Shown here one piece after another: positions 1 to 5,251 of a stretch of 5,251 nt of DNA; the first letter of the stretch is position 1, and each line of letters opens with the position of its first letter. A program made the position numbers and the translations under genes. Below the pieces are notes generated by a model. That model had not been told where the DNA came from. It did no database searches and was given only the letters and a program-made list of their open reading frames with translations. This stretch comes from Planctomycetota bacterium (GTDB lineage: Bacteria > Planctomycetota > UBA11346), in the NCBI GenBank assembly GCA_947440715.1, contig CANETI010000204.1, positions 1 to 5,251 on the forward strand, given 5' to 3'.

Positions 1-783
1 ATGACCATTGGATTTAATACTGAAATCAATCCGAGAGATTGGGACATTCTTATTGGACAGCCACCGCACGTACAGCATGTTTTAGTTTTTGATTCCGCGC
101 GTCCGGCATTGGATTCATTAGTTGAATCGTGGAATAACGAGGCGACGGCACGCAAAGTCGCAGTGAGTATTGAAACGGTACCACAGTTAGGCGCTGAAAT
201 TGCCTCAGTTAGGGAACAACAACGTTGGTCGACCTTTGCATTTGACCATGTTTTGAGCAGTCATCCCTTATTAAAAAAAGAGGAACTTGAATTAGGCGTA
301 AAACGGCTTTCTCAGCGTGTGGACGAATTGAAACAACAGACCAATGTGACCCAACGAAGCGCCGACTGTCGATTGCTGGCTTCGATTCCGGCGATGAATA
401 AAAAGCACCCAGACTATAAACGCTTTGCCGAACTGTACGTGAGTTCGTTGCTCGCAACGCCGGAGGAGGATGCTCCTTTTACGCGACATGTGGCTCTTGC
501 CACCGTATCAAAAGATTTGATTAAAGCCTTGGACAAATCACTGAGCAATCAATTAACATCTGAGCAAAAAAGATTATTATCAGTCAAGGCGGTCAAGGAC
601 GAGATTTTAGCTGAGCAAATCTTTGTAACAGCACGAAGTTTAATTGAGGGTAACAAAGGCAATCGAACCGAACTTATTCGTCAGGTTGGCATAGTAGAGA
701 AATTAGTCAGCGAATATCCCGCCACCATCGCTGGTCGTCGAGCTGCTACCATGTTACACGAATGGCGGCGACTTGTGCGTTAG
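1..783 (+). CDS. Hypothetical protein, mostly helical, possibly truncated at its start
   Basis: I do not recognise this 260-residue protein and assign no function. The frame is open from the first base of the window to a TAG stop, which is followed at once by in-frame TGA TGA, so termination is firm. The start is uncertain: the first codon is ATG, but no upstream sequence is visible, so neither a ribosome-binding site nor a longer N-terminus can be judged. From this start there is no signal peptide or membrane segment, suggesting a soluble protein. Residues about 24-31 (HVLVFDSA) look like a beta strand. Residues about 90-113 (leucine/valine spaced among Lys, Glu, Gln and Arg) could form a short coiled coil. 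Residues about 200-258 resemble a helical, TPR-like hairpin with a Tyr-Pro-Ala-Thr turn near 239-242, ending in a basic tail. It converges on the tRNA gene. Confidence is high that it is coding, because the frame is long and shows sensible amino-acid composition, and nil for function. Confidence 0.75.
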   Translation: MTIGFNTEINPRDWDILIGQPPHVQHVLVFDSARPALDSLVESWNNEATARKVAVSIETVPQLGAEIASVREQQRWSTFAFDHVLSSHPLLKKEELELGVKRLSQRVDELKQQTNVTQRSADCRLLASIPAMNKKHPDYKRFAELYVSSLLATPEEDAPFTRHVALATVSKDLIKALDKSLSNQLTSEQKRLLSVKAVKDEILAEQIFVTARSLIEGNKGNRTELIRQVGIVEKLVSEYPATIAGRRAATMLHEWRRLVR

Positions 784-880
784 TGATGAAAGCCTTCAGT
801 TGCGGCCTACACCAAATTACTCGACCAATTAGATTTTCAGATTAAAAAAGAGTAAAACATCAGTGTCTTAAATTCTAAAT

Positions 881-911
881 AAAAAACCCGAGCTTTTTCA
901 AGCTCGGGTTT
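881..911 (-). terminator. Rho-independent terminator of the tRNA-Pro gene
   Basis: A perfect 12-base-pair inverted repeat (884-895 with 900-911, AAACCCGAGCTT and its complement) closes a four-base loop. On the minus strand it is followed by six T residues (A tract 881-886) and more A/T-rich sequence. It starts three bases beyond the CCA end of the tRNA, the normal place for a monocistronic tRNA terminator. On the plus strand the stem is followed only by a short TTTATT, so it may weakly stop transcription arriving from the 1-783 gene as well; that part is inference. Confidence 0.92.
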
Positions 912-913
912 AT

Positions 914-991
914 TGGTCGGACCGACAGGATTTGAACCTGCGACTTCTGCGTCCCAAACGCAGCGCTCTAGCCAAGCTGAGCTACGGTCCG
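914..991 (-). tRNA. tRNA-Pro (anticodon UGG)
   Basis: Read on the minus strand, this 78-base sequence folds into a complete cloverleaf. The acceptor stem has seven perfect pairs (CGGACCG with CGGTCCG), beginning with the C1-G72 pair usual for bacterial tRNA-Pro. There is a D arm GCTC/GAGC with a ten-base loop, an anticodon stem CTGCG/CGCAG around the loop TTTGGGA (anticodon TGG), a five-base variable loop, and a T arm with loop TTCAAAT. The discriminator base is A and the CCA tail is encoded. The UGG anticodon reads CCA and CCG, and often CCU as well through modified U34. The terminator lies directly downstream. The DNA just 5' of the tRNA on its own strand has a C-rich stretch (CCGCCCCC), but I could not find a convincing -10/-35 pair. 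Confidence 0.97.
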
Positions 992-1189
992 TTCGAGGGG
1001 GCGGAGTGTTGCAAGGTAAAGTGCGGCGTCCAGTGCCTGTTCTTGCGCGGGGTAGAGGACCTATTCGCAACGTCTTTTTGGCGACCATTAGGACAACAGA
1101 GGGTTGAGTTAAGACGCGTCCGTTTACCGCTTACCGGACATGGATAATCGTGGCAATGGGAGGGGAGCACACGACCAAGAATCTTTGTC

Positions 1190-1216
1190 AAAGCTCGTCA
1201 TTTTCCTCGGGCTTTT
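1190..1216 (+). terminator. Weak terminator-like hairpin
   Basis: AAAGCTCG (1190-1197) can pair with CGGGCTTT (1208-1215), eight pairs including one U-G wobble, around a ten-base T-rich loop. It is followed by TTACTGATTT. The T tract is short and interrupted and no obvious plus-strand transcript ends here, so this may be only an accidental hairpin or a leader structure. Confidence 0.2.
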
Positions 1217-1327
1217 ACTGATTTCCTCGCTAGATTAACGGGCAAGAGGAGACCGTTTTCACCCCCGCTTTCGGGGAAGGCGATCGCACACTGGTTGATG
1301 GGTGGTGCATACCACAGGAGTCGACCT

Positions 1328-1332
1328 AGGAG
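1328..1332 (+). promoter_or_regulatory. Ribosome-binding site of the TolC-like gene
   Basis: AGGAG lies nine bases before the ATG at 1342, a workable Shine-Dalgarno spacing, and decides this start. A second AGGAG at 1316-1320 is too far upstream to serve the same ATG. Confidence 0.7.
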
Positions 1333-1341
1333 CTTACAGCC

Positions 1342-2721
1342 ATGCGTTATACACATTTGACCCTTGGACTATTGAGTTCAGCACTGTTGTGGCAGAGCGG
1401 TTGTACCGCATACCGGCCAGAGCCACTGACGCCTAAGGTGGAAATGTCGACCTTGCGTCAACGATCGCCACAGTCTGTTCAGGTATCGACTCCCAAAACC
1501 GGTATCGCGCCTAACAACCACTCGAACCAATATGACGCGAGCGATGGACTGAACGAAGCTGAAATGGTGATGGTGGCGTTATCGTTCAACCCGGATCTGC
1601 GTAATCGCCGTCACAATATATCTCAGATCGGGCATGCGGATTTGTTTGGTATGGTTCGCTTCAAACCTGAAATGCGCGTGAACATCGATCAGGCGACCGT
1701 CGGTTTGGCAACAGACAGCGACATGTTATATACGTTGTTGATGCCTAATTTGAGACAGGCATGGAACGATGATGAGACAGCAAGACGCGATCAGTCGCGT
1801 GCGGAAATGTTGGTGACGGAAGCGAATGTGGTGTTGGAGGTACGACGCACGCATGTGACGGTGTTAGCACATGAATTACGCTTGGCCTTGGCGCGTGCGC
1901 GCAATGATCACCGGCAACATTTGTATCGCTATGTGAACGATGATCCGATGACCTCGGCGCTCGAACGTGCTTTAGCATTGGTGGCGTGGCAACGTTCATC
2001 GACCTCTGTGCGAGTAACGCAGGGCGCGGTGGATGATGTACGGCGCGAGTTAAATAGTTTATTAGGATTTGATCCAGGGACTGAATTATTGCTGAGCGAT
2101 CAGGGTAAAAATCTGTTGGTGAAGCGTGAGCCGATGTTGAATACAGAGCACTTAGATCAGCAACTGCTCAATGGGCGTTTTGAACTGAAAATTGAAGAAG
2201 CCTTATATCGACGCGCAGAGTTTACTTACAGCCAGGCGATCATGGGGCAGTATCCTAAATTACGCTTAGGACCGGCAGTGACTTATGATCGTGAAGAAGG
2301 CACGTCGTTTAAACTTGGTGCCTCGGTTCGCTTGCCATGGCCAGATGATGCGGCGCAGCGCGCGGAAGATGCATCGGTCGAGCGCGATCGCGCGCGAGCT
2401 TCTTATGTTGCCAAATTACATGCTTTGCGCTCCGAAGCACATAAGGCCAATGCGCGTTTGGCTCGTGCGATCACAGATTTAGACGCGCTTGAGGGGCAGC
2501 GAACTGGTGCGCAAGAAACGAAATCGTTGGCTGAATTACAACGTCGTATTGGATCTTTCTCGCTCAGTGATTATTTACCGATGATCGAACGCTGTGAGGC
2601 GGTGGAGTGGGAATGGGTTGATGCCGCATTAGATTATCGCTTGGCGGGCATTGATTTGGATCACGCTACCGGTCGCTTAAATCGCTATGGTTCAGGAGGT
2701 GAACCAGCGTCGGCGCCTTAA
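1342..2721 (+). CDS. TolC-family outer-membrane efflux lipoprotein
   Basis: This 459-residue protein is a probable outer-membrane factor, the channel that spans the outer membrane and periplasm in tripartite efflux or type I secretion. Residues 1-20 form a hydrophobic signal peptide ending Gln-Ser-Gly before Cys21, which fits a lipobox except for the unusual Gln at -3. A linker rich in Pro, Ser and Thr runs to about 67. The family hallmark follows at about 70-90 (LNEAEMVMVALSFNPDLRNR, the usual 'A...AL..NP.L' helix). The first beta segment is at about 106-137, long helices span about 140-235 with LLGFDP near 240, and the second beta hairpin plus helix (QYPKLRLGPAVTY to LGASVRLPWP) covers about 303-335. 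Helices 336-390 are Ala/Arg-rich. Length is normal for the family. No pump or membrane-fusion gene is adjacent, so the substrate is unknown. The next gene, panB, follows in the same direction. The family call is confident and the lipoprotein call likely. Confidence 0.85.
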   Translation: MRYTHLTLGLLSSALLWQSGCTAYRPEPLTPKVEMSTLRQRSPQSVQVSTPKTGIAPNNHSNQYDASDGLNEAEMVMVALSFNPDLRNRRHNISQIGHADLFGMVRFKPEMRVNIDQATVGLATDSDMLYTLLMPNLRQAWNDDETARRDQSRAEMLVTEANVVLEVRRTHVTVLAHELRLALARARNDHRQHLYRYVNDDPMTSALERALALVAWQRSSTSVRVTQGAVDDVRRELNSLLGFDPGTELLLSDQGKNLLVKREPMLNTEHLDQQLLNGRFELKIEEALYRRAEFTYSQAIMGQYPKLRLGPAVTYDREEGTSFKLGASVRLPWPDDAAQRAEDASVERDRARASYVAKLHALRSEAHKANARLARAITDLDALEGQRTGAQETKSLAELQRRIGSFSLSDYLPMIERCEAVEWEWVDAALDYRLAGIDLDHATGRLNRYGSGGEPASAP

Positions 2722-2769
2722 CCCTCGTGCGGCACTGGTTTAGTGGCTCAGCTTGTTAGCATAACGCCC

Positions 2770-3597
2770 ATGAAACGTTCATCGACAGCTAAGCTCAACC
2801 GCAAAGTGACAACCTTACGCCTGCAAGAAATGAAGGTGGCGAACGAAAAAATATCGGCGTTGACGGCCTACGATTTTTTGACCGCGCGCATGTTGGATCA
2901 AGCTGGCATTGATATGATATTAGTTGGCGATTCAGCCAGCATGGTTTTTGCGGGAAATGACACGACGATCCCGATGAAAATGGATGAAATGTTATACCAT
3001 GTGCGCGTGGTAACACGTGCGGTCAAGCGTGCGTTAGTGGTAGCTGATATGCCATTTATGTCGTATCGAAAAAGTCCAGACGAAGCATTGGGAAACGCCG
3101 CACGATTAATGCAAGATGGTATGGCGGAAGCAGTAAAAATGGAGGGAGGACGCTCCTTGGCGCCAATTGTTGAACGCGTGGTGGATGCCGGTATTCCCGT
3201 GATGGGACACGTGGGTTTGCAACCACAATCAATTCATAATTACGGCACCTATAAAACTCGTGGCACCGATGAATTAGAAGCGGAATCGATTATCGATGAC
3301 GCGCGGGCTTTTGAATCTGCGGGCGCTTTTGCGGTGGTGATTGAAAAAGTACCGATGTCGTTGGCTCGTCGTATTACAGACATGCTTAAAATACCAACCA
3401 TTGGTATTGGGGCAGGCATGGGCTGCGACGGTCAGATCTTGGTGACGCCGGATATGCTGGGCATGAATACCCAATTTCATCCACGCTTCGTGCGTAAGTA
3501 CGCGTCACTCTCAGACGAGATGGTCAAAGCGTTCAGCCACTATCATCAGGATGTTAAGGAACTGAAGTTCCCCAACGATGCAGAAAGTTATGAATAA
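2770..3597 (+). CDS. panB: 3-methyl-2-oxobutanoate hydroxymethyltransferase (ketopantoate synthase)
   Basis: PanB transfers a one-carbon unit from 5,10-methylene-tetrahydrofolate to 2-oxoisovalerate, giving ketopantoate, the first committed step to pantothenate and coenzyme A; it is a cytosolic TIM-barrel enzyme. From the ATG at 2770 the protein has 275 residues (E. coli PanB has 264). Residues matching the E. coli active site are present: Asp54 in VGDS and Asp93 in ADMPFMSY (magnesium ligands), Lys123 and Glu125 in VKMEGG, and Glu192 in VIEKVP (the base). GHVGLQPQS (about 146-154) and IGIGAG (about 210-215) are also family signatures. The start is ambiguous: a GTG at 2743 would add nine residues, and neither start has a clear Shine-Dalgarno. 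I prefer the ATG because the family-like block KVTTLRLQEMK then begins 12 residues in. The gene lies 48 bases after the TolC-like stop, so read-through or co-transcription is plausible. The N-terminal block and the FPND ending recall Bacteroidetes-type PanB. panC, panD and panE are not in the window. Confidence 0.96.
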   Translation: MKRSSTAKLNRKVTTLRLQEMKVANEKISALTAYDFLTARMLDQAGIDMILVGDSASMVFAGNDTTIPMKMDEMLYHVRVVTRAVKRALVVADMPFMSYRKSPDEALGNAARLMQDGMAEAVKMEGGRSLAPIVERVVDAGIPVMGHVGLQPQSIHNYGTYKTRGTDELEAESIIDDARAFESAGAFAVVIEKVPMSLARRITDMLKIPTIGIGAGMGCDGQILVTPDMLGMNTQFHPRFVRKYASLSDEMVKAFSHYHQDVKELKFPNDAESYE

Positions 3598-3670
3598 GTC
3601 TGCTGGACTTGAGGTCGCTGTGGGAACACATCAAACGCCTATAAAATCGACATAAGTCGTTACAATGGTT

Positions 3671-3789
3671 GCGCTTTAGATGTATATGGGAGCGCTATGC
3701 ATGAGTCATTCAACCGGACATCTCTAAATCGGGGAGTGGACGATACGAGCTCTATACGGTAACCTGCATCTAAGCGCTCCTTTTATTTA
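3671..3789 (+). other. Candidate structured RNA or leader with competing inverted repeats
   Basis: GGAGCGCT at 3689-3696 is complementary to AGCGCTCC at 3773-3780. Just inside, ATGCA (3697-3701) pairs with TGCAT (3765-3769), leaving a three-base bulge, for 13 pairs in total. The 3' arm runs directly into TTTTATTTA (3781-3789). A second upstream strand, GCGCTTTAGATGTA at 3671-3684, can pair with the same 3' arm (TGCATCTAAGCGC, 3765-3777) with one bulged T and one G-U pair, so the two foldings exclude each other. Inside the loop four GGA triplets occur between 3689 and 3740. A TATATG at 3684-3689 or TATAAA at 3640-3645 could be a -10 box, but neither has a good -35. It could be a roughly 100-base small RNA, an attenuator for the receiver gene, or a terminator region for panB. 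AGCGCT is itself palindromic, which makes part of the match cheaper than it looks. Confidence 0.35.
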
Positions 3790-3816
3790 GGTAGCGAGTA
3801 GAACGAATAGCGGATG

Positions 3817-3822
3817 AAGGGA
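3817..3822 (+). promoter_or_regulatory. Ribosome-binding site of the receiver gene
   Basis: AAGGGA, preceded by G, sits seven bases before the ATG at 3830. This supports the chosen start, from which the protein opens directly into the first strand of the receiver domain. Confidence 0.6.
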
Positions 3823-3829
3823 ATCGAGC

Positions 3830-4345
3830 ATGCGTTGTTTAGTCGTCGATGATGATGAAACGTGTCGCAAATTTTTAGTAAGAGTAATGGAACGTGTTGG
3901 CGTATGTGAAGTCGCCTTGACGGGAAAAGAAGCGATCGAAAAGGTGACGCAGTCACTTGTTAAAGGCGAACTCTACGACGTCATTTTTCTCGACATCATG
4001 ATGCCAGTGATGGACGGTAAACAGGCTTTGAGTGCGATTCGCACCTTAGAGCGTCGCGCTGGTTTGCAGGATGGTTGGGGCGCGAAGATCGTTATGACCA
4101 CGGCATTGGGTGATTATGACACCGTGCGGCACGCCTTTCATAATCAATGTGATGGCTACTTAGTGAAACCGCTCAGTATTTCGCGCATGGAAGCATTGTT
4201 GCGCAATTTAAAAGTTATTGGCAACCATGTATCGTTACGGCGCAAAGAAGACGGCGAAAGTTCCATGGCAGGCGGACCAGTTTCGACGACGCCCATTATT
4301 GGATCGGCCCCCGTCACGGGAAAAAATAACGATACGGTGAAATAG
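3830..4345 (+). CDS. Single-domain CheY-like response regulator
   Basis: This 171-residue protein is a two-component receiver domain with no DNA-binding or enzymatic output domain. The acidic pocket is Asp7-Asp8 in LVVDDDE, and the phosphoacceptor is Asp55 in FLDIMMPVMDG. The switch Thr91 lies in MTTALGD, and Tyr110 and conserved Lys113 lie in GYLVKP. All residues needed for phosphorylation are present, so it should be an active cytosolic phosphorelay or signalling protein. The domain ends near residue 130. The remaining 40 or so residues are polar, rich in Gly, Ser, Pro and Thr, and look disordered. No histidine kinase, chemotaxis or output gene is nearby, so its partner cannot be named. It is separated from panB by 232 bases containing the structured element, suggesting its own control, and ends four bases from the stop of the convergent tatD gene. 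The family call is firm and the pathway is unknown. Confidence 0.92.
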   Translation: MRCLVVDDDETCRKFLVRVMERVGVCEVALTGKEAIEKVTQSLVKGELYDVIFLDIMMPVMDGKQALSAIRTLERRAGLQDGWGAKIVMTTALGDYDTVRHAFHNQCDGYLVKPLSISRMEALLRNLKVIGNHVSLRRKEDGESSMAGGPVSTTPIIGSAPVTGKNNDTVK

Positions 4346-4349
4346 TTAT

Positions 4350-5132
4350 TTAGGGTAACGACAGCAAAAGACGTGCATTACGCGTAGTCCAAGCGGCAAT
4401 GTCTTCGACTCGTTGACCACGATGTTCGGCAATTACTCTCATGGTTTGTTGGATAAATGCCGGTTCACAGCGCCGTCCTCGATGTGGTATGGGAGCCAGA
4501 TACGGCGCATCCGTTTCAATTAATAAGCGATCATTTGGTACGATGGCAGCTGCTTCGCGTAATTCGTCATTGGCTTTAAAGGTGACCATGCCGTTAAAGC
4601 TTAAATACCAGCCGAGTTCCAGAAAAGCATGAGCATCAGCGACGGTTCCCGTAAAGCTATGGATGATGCCACGATTTTTTTGGTTACGTCGTAGAATGGT
4701 TAATACATCAGGATGCGCGTCACGAGAATGAATGACCACCGGTAAATCGTGGCGTACTGCTAGATCAAGTTGCGCTTCGAACTGTTGTTGCTGGACCTCG
4801 TGTGGCGCGAGGTGGTGGAAATATTCTAAGCCAATTTCACCGAGCGCCCGATAGGCTCCTGTCGCTAATAAGTCATCTAAGTCAGCTAAGGCCGTGTCGA
4901 AGCGATCCCCAGCTTCGTGACATGAAAAAGGATCCAATCCAGCGGCGCAACTGATGACGTTAGGATAACGCTTCGCTAATGCGCGGCAGGCTTTTGCATC
5001 GGCAATGCCAGTGCCAATGGTCATCAGGTGGATGACCCCAACTTCTTGCGCTGCGGCGATCACGGCATCGACGTCGTCGATAAACTTTTGGTTGGTCAGG
5101 TGGCAATGGGTATCGATTAACGCAGGATGCAT
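4350..5132 (-). CDS. tatD: TatD-family metal-dependent hydrolase (probable DNase)
   Basis: This 260-residue protein is of normal length for the TatD/YcfH family of TIM-barrel hydrolases. Members are divalent-metal-dependent and act as 3'-5' exonucleases or deoxyribonucleases; no signal peptide is present, so it is cytosolic. Metal ligands are visible: His9 and His11 in DTHCHL, Glu99 in GEIGLEY, His135 in VVIHSRDA, His158 in IIHSFTG and Asp208 in ETDAPYLAP. Two departures stand out. The usual Gly-x-His-Pro-His motif reads Gly-Leu-Asp-Pro-Phe-Ser-Cys-His (65-72), and GEIGLDY is GEIGLEY. The tail has PHRGRRCEP (216-224) and a TTRNARLLLSLP ending. The ATG at 5130-5132 is the only usable start after the in-frame upstream TGA, and the protein then begins as the family does, a few residues before DTHCHL. 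Its own ribosome-binding site is poor; a much better one lies upstream but in another frame. Which paralogue (TatD, YcfH or YjjV) it corresponds to cannot be settled, so the symbol is generic. Confidence 0.94.
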   Translation of the reverse strand: MHPALIDTHCHLTNQKFIDDVDAVIAAAQEVGVIHLMTIGTGIADAKACRALAKRYPNVISCAAGLDPFSCHEAGDRFDTALADLDDLLATGAYRALGEIGLEYFHHLAPHEVQQQQFEAQLDLAVRHDLPVVIHSRDAHPDVLTILRRNQKNRGIIHSFTGTVADAHAFLELGWYLSFNGMVTFKANDELREAAAIVPNDRLLIETDAPYLAPIPHRGRRCEPAFIQQTMRVIAEHRGQRVEDIAAWTTRNARLLLSLP

Positions 5133-5175
5133 GTTGGATATCTTGCGAGTATTGTGCGCAGGGCAATTCCGCCTG

Positions 5176-5192
5176 CATCTCGCGGATCCTCC
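5176..5192 (-). promoter_or_regulatory. Strong Shine-Dalgarno and ATG upstream of, and out of frame with, tatD
   Basis: On the minus strand GGAGGA (5192-5187) is followed by eight bases and then ATG (5178-5176), an ideal initiation signal. The frame it opens runs for 72 codons to 4960 and overlaps the start of tatD in a different frame; its protein is Arg/Cys/His-rich and looks like a shadow of tatD. The site may be fortuitous, may start an upstream overlapping ORF that couples ribosomes to tatD, or may hint at an altered start region. Confidence 0.3.
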
Positions 5193-5251
5193 GAGTCACA
5201 AAATCTGGCACTCTAGTTGCAAGTAAGTGCGCTCACATGCCCTTTAAGCTG

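Larger units (their letters stand above)
992..1341. other. Intergenic region between divergent tRNA-Pro and the TolC-like gene
   Basis: No convincing protein gene occupies these 350 bases on either strand; the short frames that cross it run into the tRNA or have no ribosome-binding site. It should hold the tRNA promoter (minus strand) and the promoter of the TolC-like gene (plus strand), because the two genes diverge, yet no clear sigma-70 hexamer pair stands out. TTGTCA at 1185-1190 matches a -35 box at five of six positions but has no partner at the right spacing. Small hairpins are present: GTCCG/CGGAC at 1118-1139, AAAGCTCG/CGGGCTTT at 1190-1215, CCCCG/CGGGG at 1263-1276 and GTGGT/ACCAC at 1302-1315. 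The last two would lie in the 5' leader of the TolC-like mRNA if it starts upstream of 1263. Confidence 0.6.

Noticed and set aside
209..489. Minus-strand frames of 82 and 65 codons inside the first gene
   Set aside because: No ribosome-binding site, no recognisable features, and entirely within a longer credible gene on the other strand.
837..1107. Three short open frames across the tRNA, including translations such as GPTGFEPATSA and AEVAGSNPVGPT
   Set aside because: These are the well-known spurious translations of tRNA genes; the cloverleaf and terminator explain the sequence.
3689..3780. Cyclic-di-GMP, tetrahydrofolate or SRP RNA as the identity of the structured element
   Set aside because: The conserved cores I know for these RNAs (the GEMM AAAGGCAAACC-like and GGGACGCAAAGCC segments, the SRP GGAAGGAAGCA-type loop) are not present.
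4312..4327. Hairpin CCCG-TCA-CGGG followed by six A residues near the end of the receiver gene
   Set aside because: On the plus strand it is followed by A, not T. On the minus strand the T run comes before the stem. It is not an intrinsic terminator in either direction.
4960..5211. Minus-strand frame of 83 codons overlapping the start of tatD as a gene in its own right
   Set aside because: Its product is Arg/Cys/His-rich with no family resemblance, as expected for an out-of-frame reading of tatD. Only its ribosome-binding site is kept, as a curiosity.
1..5251. Mobile element, CRISPR array, phage or defence island
   Set aside because: No transposase or integrase, no regularly spaced repeats, no terminal inverted repeats or duplicated tRNA 3' end were seen. 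The tRNA is intact with no integrase next to it.

Overview
The window (5,251 bases, roughly half G+C by eye) looks like ordinary chromosome from a Gram-negative bacterium. It holds an unrecognised protein, a proline tRNA with its own terminator, a TolC-family outer-membrane lipoprotein, PanB of pantothenate synthesis, a stand-alone response-regulator receiver protein, and a TatD-family metal-dependent hydrolase. A predicted outer-membrane efflux lipoprotein requires an outer membrane. The TatD variant (Asp-Pro-Phe-Ser-Cys-His in place of the usual His-Pro-His, ending in an Arg-Arg-Cys-Glu-Pro block), the OMF style and the receiver protein remind me of Planctomycetota, especially Phycisphaerae-like lineages. 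PanB looks most like the Bacteroidetes-type enzyme. These affinities come from memory, not a search, so the phylum is only a tentative inference.

Layout: 1-783 (+) unknown protein, possibly cut by the window edge. 881-911 (-) intrinsic terminator and 914-991 (-) tRNA-Pro(UGG), so the tRNA converges on the unknown gene. 992-1341 is about 350 bases with no convincing gene but several small hairpins. 1342-2721 (+) is the TolC-family lipoprotein, followed after 48 bases by panB (2770-3597, +), possibly co-transcribed. 3598-3829 is a 232-base gap with an unusual set of mutually exclusive inverted repeats ending in a T-rich tract. 3830-4345 (+) is the receiver protein, converging tail-to-tail with tatD (4350-5132, -) across only 4 bases. 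The last 119 bases are upstream of tatD.

The genes do not form one pathway. PanB uses methylene-tetrahydrofolate to make ketopantoate for coenzyme A. The TolC-like protein has no pump or membrane-fusion partner here. The receiver protein has no kinase here. TatD is a housekeeping nuclease-type hydrolase. I see no insertion sequence, CRISPR array, phage gene or defence cassette. The best candidate for something undescribed is the structured element at 3671-3789. The unrecognised first gene and the strong but out-of-frame ribosome-binding site in front of tatD are secondary curiosities.
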